11,939 nucleotides of DNA from Alphaproteobacteria bacterium UBA6149. GTDB lineage: Bacteria > Pseudomonadota > Alphaproteobacteria > Rickettsiales > UBA998. Below the pieces are notes generated by a model. That model was not told the origin of the DNA. It was given only the letters and a program-made list of their open reading frames with translations, and did not search any database. Shown here piece after piece: positions 1 through 6,696 of the stretch (its first letter is position 1; each line of letters opens with the position of its first letter). Made by a program: the position numbers and the translations under genes. The stretch lies in the NCBI GenBank assembly GCA_002423155.1, contig DIUV01000006.1, forward strand, positions 33,859-45,797. Reading direction: 5' to 3'.

Positions 1-28
1 GGACACAAAAAAGACCGAATTTGTAGCC

Positions 29-60
29 CTAGATCCCCGCACAAGGCGGGGATGACAACG
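29..60. repeat. Short palindromic repeat, GGATGAC type, copy 1
   Basis: A perfect 8-bp stem, ATCCCCGC (33-40) and GCGGGGAT (46-53), encloses a 5-base loop and is followed by GACAACGG. It is much more GC-rich than its surroundings and has no T-tract, so it looks like a dispersed palindromic repeat rather than a terminator. The right half resembles the sequence at 135-149 and the inner arms of the element at 11077-11170, which share a CGG-ATGACAA core. Nothing else is convincing in the 267 bases before the first gene, apart from an AT-rich stretch with a TATAAT at 87-92 that lacks a good -35. Confidence 0.55.
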
Positions 61-122
61 GATAGTTGTTTTAATACAGATGCATATATAATATAAACCT
101 TTTTAATTTTAATTGGACAGTA

Positions 123-149
123 GTGCGTCTGCACGGGAATGACGATGGA
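123..149. repeat. Degenerate GGATGAC-type repeat, copy 2
   Basis: GTGC-gtct-GCAC (123-134) forms a short stem and is followed by CGGGAATGACGATGG (135-149). That tail matches 12 of 15 positions with the CGGGGATGACAACGG tail of the copy at 29-60. It is probably a decayed member of the same repeat family. The call rests on this similarity alone and is tentative. Confidence 0.35.
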
Positions 150-267
150 GAGAGTAAACTTTTTTGTTATATTTCAATATATAAATGCCATGTTAATAAT
201 GTTGTCGTGTAGATTGATGTTAATGTTGGTTTATTAATACCAGTTAATTTAGATTGGGGAGACTATA

Positions 268-663
268 ATGAGCGCAGTAAATAATGCCCTTTCGGGGCTA
301 AATTCCGCGAGTGTGCGGCTGGATAACAGCGCAAATAATATCGCAAATATGCAGAGCACTTCACGGATAGTGAACGGCAAACGTGAAGCTTCGCCCTATA
401 TGGTGCAAGATGTTGTGGATATATCAATTGAACCAACAGGTGGAGTGGAAACTCGTCTGCAAGCGCGTGATAGTACTAGTATTCCAGTTTATGAGCCTGA
501 TTCTGTGGATGCTGATGCGCAAGGGTATGTACAATATCCTGATGTAAATCTGGATGCAGAACTCGCTAATCTGCCCATGCTAACTTATGGATTTAAAGCT
601 AATCTCAAAGTGTTAGAGGCGGCAGATAATAATAGTGAAAAATTATTAGATATTCTTGCCTAA
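268..663 (+). CDS. FlgC-like flagellar basal-body rod protein
   Basis: The 131-residue protein has both ends of the flagellar rod/hook family. Near the N-terminus (residues 7-28) is a heptad-rich segment with the NNIAN motif. At the C-terminus (about 88-130) is a helix of the form FKANLKVLEAAD...LLDIL. The stretch VYEPDSVDADAQGYVQYPDV before it closely resembles the proximal-rod protein FlgC, and the length is also close to FlgC. FlgC subunits are exported by the flagellar type III system and form the proximal rod in the periplasm. The start at 268 is supported by GGGGAGA (256-262), 5 bases upstream. The usual partners flgB and fliE are absent; the next gene is lpdA, 66 bases downstream. It may be the genome's FlgC or an orphan paralogue, so I give no gene symbol. 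No convincing promoter or terminator was found. Confidence 0.8.
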   Translation: MSAVNNALSGLNSASVRLDNSANNIANMQSTSRIVNGKREASPYMVQDVVDISIEPTGGVETRLQARDSTSIPVYEPDSVDADAQGYVQYPDVNLDAELANLPMLTYGFKANLKVLEAADNNSEKLLDILA

Positions 664-700
664 AAAATACTACCCATTTTTTCGCAAGCTGTTAAAACAT

Positions 701-722
701 CCTCATAAATAAAAAATGAGGA
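701..722 (+). promoter_or_regulatory. Hairpin overlapping the lpdA ribosome binding site
   Basis: CCTCAT (701-706) can pair with ATGAGG (716-721) across a 9-base A/T loop. The right arm contains most of the Shine-Dalgarno sequence GAGGA (718-722) for the lpdA ATG at 730. If it forms in the mRNA, the ribosome binding site would be partly hidden. The stem is short, with three G-C pairs, so it would be only marginally stable. A regulatory role is inference. Confidence 0.3.
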
Positions 723-729
723 ACTAAGA

Positions 730-2124
730 ATGGCTGATTATGATTTGGTAGTAGTAGGTGGTGGACCAGGTGGTTATGTGGCAGCAATTCGTGCGGCACA
801 ATTGGGTTTAAAAACTGCTTTGGTAGAAAAAGAACATTTGGGCGGAATTTGTCTTAATTGGGGCTGTATTCCTACTAAGGCGTTATTACGCTCGGCGGAA
901 GTTTATCGTTTGATGAAACATGCGGATTCTTTTGGCTTATCTGCGCAGGATATAAAATTTGATTTGCAAAAAATTGTGCAACGCTCGCGTGATGTTTCTG
1001 GTCAGCTTACTAAAGGTATTGCTCATTTGATGAAAAAAAACAAAATCACTGTGATTGATGGTTTTGGCAAATTAAACGGCGCAGGAAAATTACAAATTGA
1101 AGCTAAAGACGGGAAAAAAACTGATATTACCGCTAAAAATATTATTCTTGCAACGGGTGCGCGTGCCCGTACAATTCCTGGTTTAGAAGCAGACGGAAAA
1201 TTAATCTGGACTTACCGCGAAGCGATGTTGCCGGATGTAATGCCCAAATCTTTGTTGGTGGTAGGTAGTGGTGCGATTGGTATTGAATTTGCTAGTTTTT
1301 ATCACACTTTAGGTGCGGATGTTACTGTGGTTGAAGTGATGGATCGCATTATGCCTGTAGAAGATGCGGAAATTTCTGGTTTGGCGCGGAAGCAATTGGA
1401 AAAACAGGGCATGAAAATCCAGGTTTCTACGAATGTAAAAGCACTGAAAAAAGGCGATAATAACGTTACTGTTGTGCTGGAAGCGGGCGGCAAAACTCAA
1501 GAAATAACCGTTGATCGCGTTATCTTGGCGGTGGGTATCGTGGGCAATGTGGAAAATATTGGTTTGGAAACTACCAAAGCCAAAGTAGAAAAAACCCATG
1601 TAGTTGTAAATGAATGGTCAGAAACCGCAGAAAAAGGCGTTTATGCGATTGGTGATTTGGCGGGCGCTCCTTGGTTGGCACATAAAGCCAGCCATGAGGG
1701 AGTAATCTGTGTGGAAAAAATTGCGGGTGTAAAAGATGTGCATCCATTGAAAACCGAACAAATTCCTGGTTGTACTTATTGCCATCCCCAAGTGGCGAGC
1801 GTCGGTTTAACGGAAGCAAAGGCAAAAGAGCAGGGTTATCAGGTGAAAGTTGGACGCTTCCCCTTCATGGGTAATGGCAAAGCGATTGCTTTGGGTGAGG
1901 CGGAAGGCTTGGTAAAAACCATTTTTGATGCAAAAACGGGACAACTTCTGGGAGCGCACATGATTGGTACCGAAGTTACGGAATTAATCCAAGGTTATGC
2001 GGTGGCAATGTCTTTGGAAACTACTGAAGCAGAATTGATGCATACAGTTTTCCCTCATCCAACTTTATCAGAAATGATGCATGAATCAGTGCTGGATGCG
2101 TACGGACGTGCCATTCACATGTAA
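730..2124 (+). CDS. lpdA: Dihydrolipoyl dehydrogenase (E3)
   Basis: This 464-residue flavoprotein reoxidises the dihydrolipoyl groups of 2-oxoacid dehydrogenase complexes (pyruvate, 2-oxoglutarate) and possibly the glycine cleavage system, passing electrons to NAD+ in the cytoplasm. The family hallmarks appear in order: the FAD-binding GGGPGG at 10-15; the redox disulfide in GGICLNWGC, Cys41 and Cys46; the NAD-binding VVGSGAIGIEFAS in the middle; the second FAD motif GVYAIGDLAG; and the C-terminal dimer-interface active site FPHPTLSE with His443 and Glu448. The length is typical and all catalytic residues are intact. The start is supported by GAGGA 7 bases upstream. No E1 or E2 gene lies next to it here, so which complex it serves cannot be told. 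lpxK begins 24 bases after its stop. Confidence 0.96.
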   Translation: MADYDLVVVGGGPGGYVAAIRAAQLGLKTALVEKEHLGGICLNWGCIPTKALLRSAEVYRLMKHADSFGLSAQDIKFDLQKIVQRSRDVSGQLTKGIAHLMKKNKITVIDGFGKLNGAGKLQIEAKDGKKTDITAKNIILATGARARTIPGLEADGKLIWTYREAMLPDVMPKSLLVVGSGAIGIEFASFYHTLGADVTVVEVMDRIMPVEDAEISGLARKQLEKQGMKIQVSTNVKALKKGDNNVTVVLEAGGKTQEITVDRVILAVGIVGNVENIGLETTKAKVEKTHVVVNEWSETAEKGVYAIGDLAGAPWLAHKASHEGVICVEKIAGVKDVHPLKTEQIPGCTYCHPQVASVGLTEAKAKEQGYQVKVGRFPFMGNGKAIALGEAEGLVKTIFDAKTGQLLGAHMIGTEVTELIQGYAVAMSLETTEAELMHTVFPHPTLSEMMHESVLDAYGRAIHM

Positions 2125-2140
2125 TATATGCACATGTAAT
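2116..2140. repeat. 15-bp-period direct repeat spanning the lpdA stop
   Basis: CACATGTAAT occurs at 2116-2125 and again at 2131-2140, exactly 15 bases apart. The period keeps the frame, so each copy reads His-Met-stop and the second is a back-up stop. It looks like a small slippage duplication in the gap before lpxK. Confidence 0.6.
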
Positions 2141-2148
2141 CATTATTT

Positions 2149-3111
2149 ATGCTTAAAGCACCGCAATTTTGGCAGACAAAAAATATCTGGGCATTTTGTT
2201 TGCTGCCTTTAGGCTGGCTTTATGGGATTATAGTTGCGTGGCGTATAAAAACCGTGCAGCCTTTTTTTGCTTCAGTTCCGGTTATCTGTGTGGGAAATCT
2301 TAGCTTGGGGGGGGCTGGAAAAACCCCCACGGTGATTGCTTTAACCAAAATATTGCAAAGTTTGGGTAAAAAACCGCATATTATTAGTCGAGGTTATGGG
2401 GGTGGTTTTTCTGGTCGTGTATTGCCAGAACATGATTTTCGTGCGGTGGGGGATGAGCCGTTATTGCTAGCCGCCCACGCTCCTTGTTGGGTGGGCAAAG
2501 ATAGAATTGCCTCGGCTAAATCCGCGATTGCTGCGGGAGCGGATATATTACTGCTAGATGATGGTTTCCAAAATCCGCAATTACACAAGGATATAGCTTT
2601 GCTGGTGGTGGATGGTGGAGTGGGCTTTGGTAATGGTTGGGTCTTTCCTGCGGGGATGCTGCGCGAACCTGTTGCACAAGGGATTAAACGTGCGCAAGGG
2701 GTAATTGTTATTGGGGAGGCCAAAACAGAACTTTCTTTTGCGCCTGATATTGCTGTTTTATCTGCCAGTTTAAAAACTCCAAATTCCCATTTGCAGTCTA
2801 AAAGATTGCTTGCCTTTGCAGGAATTGCTCGGCCACAAAAATTTTATGATAGCTTGCAACAAGCGGGTGCCAAGATGGTTGCCCAATTTGATTTTCCCGA
2901 TCATCATCCCTTTAGTGCGAGTGAATTGCAGATGTTGCAAGCACAAGCAAAAAAATTAGATGCCACTTTAATTACGACCGAAAAAGATGCAGTGCGCTTG
3001 CCAAAAGACTTAAAAAACACTATAATGACCCTACCTGTGGAGTTGTCTTTTGATAAATTAAATCAGGATAAATTATTAGATATTTTAAGGGAAAAAATCA
3101 CATGCCCATAG
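2149..3111 (+). CDS. lpxK: Tetraacyldisaccharide 4'-kinase (lipid A kinase)
   Basis: LpxK phosphorylates the 4' position of tetraacyldisaccharide-1-phosphate to give lipid IVA, at the cytoplasmic face of the inner membrane. The 320-residue protein has the family architecture: an N-terminal hydrophobic anchor (about 15-31, LLPLGWLYG), a P-loop GNLSLGGAGKTPT (49-61), SRGYGGG (80-86), LLLDDGFQ (134-141), GWVFPAGMLREP (163-174), FPDHHPF (249-255) and TTEKDAVRL (276-284). No key motif is missing. An in-frame TAA at 2137-2139 fixes the ATG at 2149 as the first usable ATG. There is no visible Shine-Dalgarno sequence, so translation may depend on coupling to lpdA. A run of eight G (2307-2314) lies in the P-loop coding region. 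The next gene overlaps the last 10 bases. Confidence 0.95.
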   Translation: MLKAPQFWQTKNIWAFCLLPLGWLYGIIVAWRIKTVQPFFASVPVICVGNLSLGGAGKTPTVIALTKILQSLGKKPHIISRGYGGGFSGRVLPEHDFRAVGDEPLLLAAHAPCWVGKDRIASAKSAIAAGADILLLDDGFQNPQLHKDIALLVVDGGVGFGNGWVFPAGMLREPVAQGIKRAQGVIVIGEAKTELSFAPDIAVLSASLKTPNSHLQSKRLLAFAGIARPQKFYDSLQQAGAKMVAQFDFPDHHPFSASELQMLQAQAKKLDATLITTEKDAVRLPKDLKNTIMTLPVELSFDKLNQDKLLDILREKITCP

Positions 3112-3413
3112 CTGGAGTTATTGTTATTGCCATGTTGTTGCCTATTATTTTGGTGGGCGCGATTATTATTCCGTTATATTTAGGTATTTGCGCTAGCCTA
3201 TATTTGCATTTTGGGGCGCAAATTTTGCCTTATTTATTAAATGCACATTATTCATTATTGGTATTTATCAGCTCGGTGCAGCCGATGATTGCTACTCATA
3301 AAATAGATTATCTTTTTGTTGCTCCTGCCCTAATTGGCGCAGTGCTTAGCTTGGTTATGTTTTTTAAGACCGTTCGCTATTTTGGTAGAGTTATAAGAAA
3401 GAAAGAAAAATAG
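3102..3413 (+). CDS. Small membrane protein of unknown function
   Basis: I do not recognise this 103-residue protein. It is strongly hydrophobic, with likely membrane segments at about 5-35 (long enough for one long or two short helices), 40-58 and 69-90, and a basic tail (RYFGRVIRKKEK) that should stay in the cytoplasm. There is no signal-peptidase site or catalytic motif. The start overlaps lpxK by 10 bases (3102-3111) and has a good ribosome binding site, AAGGGA at 3087-3092, inside lpxK. It is therefore very likely co-translated with lpxK. The 3' end overlaps the convergent ubiA gene by 23 bases. Placement suggests an envelope or lipid A link, but this is inference from position only. Confidence 0.7.
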   Translation: MPIAGVIVIAMLLPIILVGAIIIPLYLGICASLYLHFGAQILPYLLNAHYSLLVFISSVQPMIATHKIDYLFVAPALIGAVLSLVMFFKTVRYFGRVIRKKEK

Positions 3414-4236
3414 CGAAAAATATAAGCCCCCCAGTCAGACAATGCGCTTTGAATGCGAGCAGGCAACTTTGGGGATTGTCTAAATCTACTTTCCTTAAAT
3501 GAATATATAAATGCATGGCGACAGGGAGCATGCCCCATAAAAAATGGATATTATGTGTAATATCCCAGCCAGCTTTAATTGTTGCCCCAAGAAATATTGC
3601 ATAAAAAATTCCCACAAAAATTTTAGTGTTTTTACCCAATATTCTCGCGGTTGATTTTATTCCCACTTTGGCATCATCAATTTTATCTTGATGTGCATAG
3701 ATAGTATCGTAGCCCAATGTCCAAAAAATACTGCCGAAATATAATAATAAAGGAGCGGGTGAGAGGGCATTGTGCAAGCTTATCCAGCCAATAATTACCC
3801 CAGCATTAAAAGTAATCCCCAAAAAAAGCTGCGGCCACCAAGTTATGCGTTTCATAAAAGGATAGGCAAGCACCAAGGGCAGATATGCACAGCTAAGATT
3901 AATCACATTTTGCCCTAATAAACTTGCTACTCCTAATGAAAGCAGCAATAAAAACAAAAGTATAGTTATTGCTTGGTTAACCGAAATAGCCCCCGATGCG
4001 AGGGGGCGGTTGCGCGTGCGCTCCACCTGGGCATCTAGTTTTCTATCGACTAAATCATTGATAATACATCCAGCCGAGCGCATAAAAATCGCTCCGCAAG
4101 CAAATAAAGCTAGTTTTACCCACGGAATTTCTCCTCCACCAAGCAGCAAACCCCAGCTACATGGCCAAAAAAGTAGCCAAATCCCTGCTGGTTTGTCCAG
4201 TCGTAAGAGGCTTATATAATTTTTAATGGTTTTCAT
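3391..4236 (-). CDS. ubiA: 4-hydroxybenzoate polyprenyltransferase
   Basis: UbiA attaches a polyprenyl chain to 4-hydroxybenzoate, the first membrane-bound step of ubiquinone synthesis. The 281-residue protein has the N-terminal LLRLDKPAGIWLLFWPC typical of the 4-hydroxybenzoate branch and about eight hydrophobic segments. Both Mg-diphosphate-binding Asp motifs are present: NDLVDRKLD (Asn60, Asp61, Asp64, Asp68) and YDTIYAHQDKIDD (Asp177, Asp184, Asp187, Asp188). The motif details and length favour UbiA over the haem O synthase or chlorophyll/digeranylgeranyl branches of the superfamily. The ATG at 4236 gives the expected N-terminus but has only a weak ribosome binding site. It is transcribed away from rsmE, across a 100-base gap, and converges on the membrane-protein gene. 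Confidence 0.93.
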   Translation of the reverse strand: MKTIKNYISLLRLDKPAGIWLLFWPCSWGLLLGGGEIPWVKLALFACGAIFMRSAGCIINDLVDRKLDAQVERTRNRPLASGAISVNQAITILLFLLLLSLGVASLLGQNVINLSCAYLPLVLAYPFMKRITWWPQLFLGITFNAGVIIGWISLHNALSPAPLLLYFGSIFWTLGYDTIYAHQDKIDDAKVGIKSTARILGKNTKIFVGIFYAIFLGATIKAGWDITHNIHFLWGMLPVAMHLYIHLRKVDLDNPQSCLLAFKAHCLTGGLIFFAIFLSFL

Positions 4237-4273
4237 GGGCTTTTGTGCTATTTACGAGAGTATAGATAAAAAA

Positions 4274-4302
4274 ATTATACATAATGAAAATATGAATTTT
4301 AT
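4274..4302 (-). promoter_or_regulatory. Candidate ubiA promoter
   Basis: On the minus strand a perfect TATAAT (4274-4279) lies 37 bases before the ubiA ATG. The hexamer 17 bases further upstream (4297-4302, ATAAAA) matches the -35 consensus at only three of six positions. The AT-rich background makes chance matches likely. Confidence 0.3.
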
Positions 4303-4336
4303 TCCAGTACCTTTAGCGGCTATTGGTTTTTCATAA

Positions 4337-5101
4337 ATGGTGAAAATGGTGACTGAAACTTACATCCCGCGCAATCGTCTTTTTGTTTTGGATGATTTAT
4401 CCGCAGGGCAAGCAATTGAATTATCTGCGCCCCAAGCGCATTATTTGCGCAATGTTTTGCGCTTTCAAGATGGGGAAATCGTTGCTTTGTTTAATGGACG
4501 GGATGGAGAATGGGCGGCACAATATTTATCGCAGGGTAAAAAAACAGCACTAGCACAAGTTCAGCAATTATTGCGACCGCAAAATAACATTCCCGATATT
4601 TGGTTGGTTTTTGCCTTGTTAAAATCTGACCCGATGGATTTTATCGCCCAAAAAGCAACTGAGTTAGGGGTAGCCGCATTATTGCCAGCTCGTACCGAGC
4701 GTACCGTAGTGGGGCGGATAAATATTGAGCGGATGCGCAATCATGTGCAAGAGGCAGCGCAGCAATGTGAGCGTTTAGAAGTGCCCATGGTGCGCGAATG
4801 TGCGAGTTTAGATGAGATATTAGCCAATTGGGATGGCAGCCGTATATTATTATATGGTGATGAAACAGGAGCCGGGCAGTCTTTGTGCGGATTATTCCCC
4901 CAACGACCAGAAAAACTGGCAGTCTTGATTGGACCTGAAGGGGGATTCTCCGCCCGTGAGCTTGACAGGTTGCGTACACTGCCTTATGCCTTGGGTATTA
5001 ATTTGGGTCCGCGTATCTTGCGGGCAGAAACTGCTGCTTTAGCCGCACTGACCGCGACGCAGCTATTCTGGGGCGATTGGGAAAAGGTACGCGGTGCATG
5101 A
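4337..5101 (+). CDS. rsmE: 16S rRNA m3U1498 methyltransferase
   Basis: RsmE methylates N3 of U1498 in 16S rRNA of the 30S subunit, using S-adenosylmethionine. The 254-residue protein matches the family: an N-terminal PUA-like RNA-binding part beginning PRNRLFV (11-17), followed by a SPOUT domain with KATELGV (106-112), EAAQQCERLEVP (139-150), the cofactor-loop IGPEGGFS (198-205) and the knot sequence LGPRILRAETAALAAL (223-238). Two in-frame ATGs, 4337 and 4346, are both plausible and neither has a strong ribosome binding site. The 4346 start would give 251 residues. The stop overlaps the gshA start (ATGA), so the two are translationally coupled. Confidence 0.95.
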   Translation: MVKMVTETYIPRNRLFVLDDLSAGQAIELSAPQAHYLRNVLRFQDGEIVALFNGRDGEWAAQYLSQGKKTALAQVQQLLRPQNNIPDIWLVFALLKSDPMDFIAQKATELGVAALLPARTERTVVGRINIERMRNHVQEAAQQCERLEVPMVRECASLDEILANWDGSRILLYGDETGAGQSLCGLFPQRPEKLAVLIGPEGGFSARELDRLRTLPYALGINLGPRILRAETAALAALTATQLFWGDWEKVRGA

Positions 5102-6303
5102 GTGAATTATTAGACGAATTAGACGCTTTTATCAGCAATAATCAAATTGAACTGGATAACTGGTTTGCAAAAAACTGGCAAGCTAGCACCCCACCTTTTT
5201 ATAGTTCGGTAGATTTACGCCATAGTGGTTTTAAGCTAGTTCCTGTGGATACTAATTTATTCCCTGCTGGTTTTAATAATCTTTCAGATACGGGAAAATT
5301 AGCGGCTTCGCAGAATATGCGCGAGTTTTTTGTACAATATTACCCCGAAATCCGTAGCGTTTTAATCATTCCCGAAAGCCATACGCGTAATCGTGGTTAT
5401 ATTGATAATTTATATACTTTGGTGCAATTGCTGCAAGCTGCCGGCATGCAGGTAGAAGTGGGGCGGATTCCGCTTGGGGATGAGCCAGCTTCTTTGCTTT
5501 TAGAAGGTAGTAATGCGGATATAAAAGTGCAAACTTACGGGATGAAGCGTGAAAATGACCGCGTAATTACCGATACGGGTTTTCAAGGAGATATTATCTT
5601 ATTGAATAATGACTTAACCTCGGGAGTGCCAGATATTTTATGCGACATTACCCAAAAAATGCTCCCGTCGCCGTGTTTAGGCTGGTTTCGCCGGCGCAAA
5701 TCCGTGCATTTTGAGGCTTATGCCACTTTATTAGAAGATTTCTGCACGCAATTCTCGCTGGATAAATGGAAAATTTTTGCGTGGTTCCACCAATGTGGAA
5801 GTGTAGATTTTCATGCACAACAGGGAATTAGTTGTGTGGCGAAAGGAGTGGAAAAAATATTGGCACAGACGCAAGCGGAATATGCCGCTCATGCGGTGCC
5901 AGATGCGCCTTATGTATTTATCAAAGCCGATAGCGGCACTTATGGTATGGGCATCATGACCGCGCATAGTCCTGATGAAGTTTTACAGATGAATAAAAAA
6001 ACCCGGAATAAAATGCACGTGATTAAAGAAGGTACGCAAAGCACCGAAGTGATTATTCAAGAAGGGGTGCTAACTATTGATAAATGCGAACAAAACCCAG
6101 CAGAACCCGTGGTTTATCTGGTGGGTGGAAAAGCCATTGGTGGCGCTTGGCGCGTCAATGCAGGGCGCGATAGTCAGATTAACCTCAATGCAACGGGAAT
6201 GTTTTTTGTGCCCATGGAAAATGTGCGCCCAGCCCATGCGCTAGTGGCGCAACTGGCATCGCTAGCTGCCGCACGGGAAGTTTATGTTAAGCCTTGTTGC
6301 TAG
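5098..6303 (+). CDS. gshA: Glutamate-cysteine ligase, GshA type of Acidithiobacillus
   Basis: This enzyme joins glutamate and cysteine with ATP to give gamma-glutamylcysteine, the first step of glutathione synthesis. The sequence resembles the family first defined from Acidithiobacillus ferrooxidans (Pfam GshA), not the E. coli GshA or the plant/rhizobial GCS2 type. Visible landmarks are IIPESHTRNRGYIDNL (90-105), the nucleotide-binding-like FIKADSGTYGMGIM (274-287), IIQEGV (319-324), NPAEPVVYLVGG (333-344) and WRVNAGRDSQINLNATGM near the C-terminus. I chose the ATG at 5098 (401 residues): it overlaps the rsmE stop by 4 bases and is preceded by AAGGT (5084-5088), while the upstream in-frame ATG at 5077 only adds seven residues (MGKGTRC) from inside rsmE. 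A strong terminator follows, and gshB is not in the window. Confidence 0.9.
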   Translation: MSELLDELDAFISNNQIELDNWFAKNWQASTPPFYSSVDLRHSGFKLVPVDTNLFPAGFNNLSDTGKLAASQNMREFFVQYYPEIRSVLIIPESHTRNRGYIDNLYTLVQLLQAAGMQVEVGRIPLGDEPASLLLEGSNADIKVQTYGMKRENDRVITDTGFQGDIILLNNDLTSGVPDILCDITQKMLPSPCLGWFRRRKSVHFEAYATLLEDFCTQFSLDKWKIFAWFHQCGSVDFHAQQGISCVAKGVEKILAQTQAEYAAHAVPDAPYVFIKADSGTYGMGIMTAHSPDEVLQMNKKTRNKMHVIKEGTQSTEVIIQEGVLTIDKCEQNPAEPVVYLVGGKAIGGAWRVNAGRDSQINLNATGMFFVPMENVRPAHALVAQLASLAAAREVYVKPCC

Positions 6304-6318
6304 CTTGTTAAGTAAGAG

Positions 6319-6359
6319 AAAAGCCGAGAATGCAATTAAATTGCGCTCTCGGCTTTTTT
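6319..6359 (+). terminator. Intrinsic terminator after gshA
   Basis: An 11-bp perfect stem, AAAAGCCGAGA (6319-6329) and TCTCGGCTTTT (6347-6357), is capped by a further inner stem GCAAT-taa-ATTGC (6332-6344) and runs into six T (6354-6359). It lies 15 bases after the gshA stop. Read on the minus strand it also has four T after the stem, so it can serve the convergent 60-residue gene as well. Confidence 0.9.
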
Positions 6360-6374
6360 ATTGCTCACCAACAT

Positions 6375-6557
6375 TTAACGGCAGACGCTAACGTCTGAGT
6401 CGAAGGCTGTTGGCGTGTATCCGCAAGTTTTTGCTTTGTTGCCCAGCCGTACTAACGCTTGCAGAGCTTGGTCAGCAAAGCCAGCTTTTGCTGGTATTTC
6501 AATCACTGCTTCTACGCGAATTTGAGAATCACGCGGTTCTTGTCTTGTTGTTTTCAT
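6375..6557 (-). CDS. Small protein of unknown function (60 residues)
   Basis: I do not recognise this protein. It is judged real because GGAGA lies 7 bases before the ATG at 6557, because it occupies its own slot between PAP2 and the gshA terminator, and because the sequence is balanced and non-repetitive. It starts with a charged segment (KTTRQEPRDSQIRVE), continues with an amphipathic or helical middle (IEIPAKAGFADQALQALVRLG), and ends in a short tail with two cysteines (Cys44, Cys59) and Asp-Ser-Asp. There is no signal peptide or membrane segment, so it is probably cytoplasmic. The last codons contain a perfect 6-bp inverted repeat (CAGACG-ctaa-CGTCTG, 6382-6397). The PAP2 gene lies 155 bases upstream and is separated from it by a weak hairpin, so it may have its own promoter. 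Confidence 0.6.
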   Translation of the reverse strand: MKTTRQEPRDSQIRVEAVIEIPAKAGFADQALQALVRLGNKAKTCGYTPTAFDSDVSVCR

Positions 6558-6696
6558 TTTGAATCTCCGAAATGGAAAAAATTATTGGAATGTCCAACAA
6601 CAACCATAGCTTCCAGCTAAAAACTTCATCCTTGATAAAAACGAAGTTGAAGAACATTTTATTCCCTAATCTATTTTTTTGCATAAGTCAAGCTAG

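Noticed and set aside
87..92. TATAAT as the promoter of the flgC-like gene
   Set aside because: It is 175 bases upstream, in very AT-rich DNA, with no acceptable -35 at 16-18 bases.
29..149. Possible CRISPR-like repeats
   Set aside because: There are only two diverged copies without regular spacing, and no cas gene is present.
1302..1825. Three minus-strand open frames of 63-96 codons
   Set aside because: They are antisense to lpdA, overlap each other in different frames, and their sequences look like frame artefacts rich in His, Phe and Arg.
2128..2139. Mini open frame Met-His-Met-stop before lpxK
   Set aside because: It arises from the 15-base duplication of the lpdA end and has no ribosome binding site.
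2394..2723. 109-codon minus-strand open frame
   Set aside because: It is antisense to the conserved core of lpxK and its Ser/Pro-rich sequence is typical of a wrong-frame translation.
5077..5097. Earlier ATG for gshA
   Set aside because: It would add MGKGTRC from inside rsmE; the ATG at 5098 has better spacing to AAGGT and the usual stop-start overlap.
6382..6397. CAGACG-ctaa-CGTCTG as a terminator
   Set aside because: It is inside the coding end of the 60-residue gene and has no T-tract; the nearby hairpin at 6319-6359 is a far better terminator.
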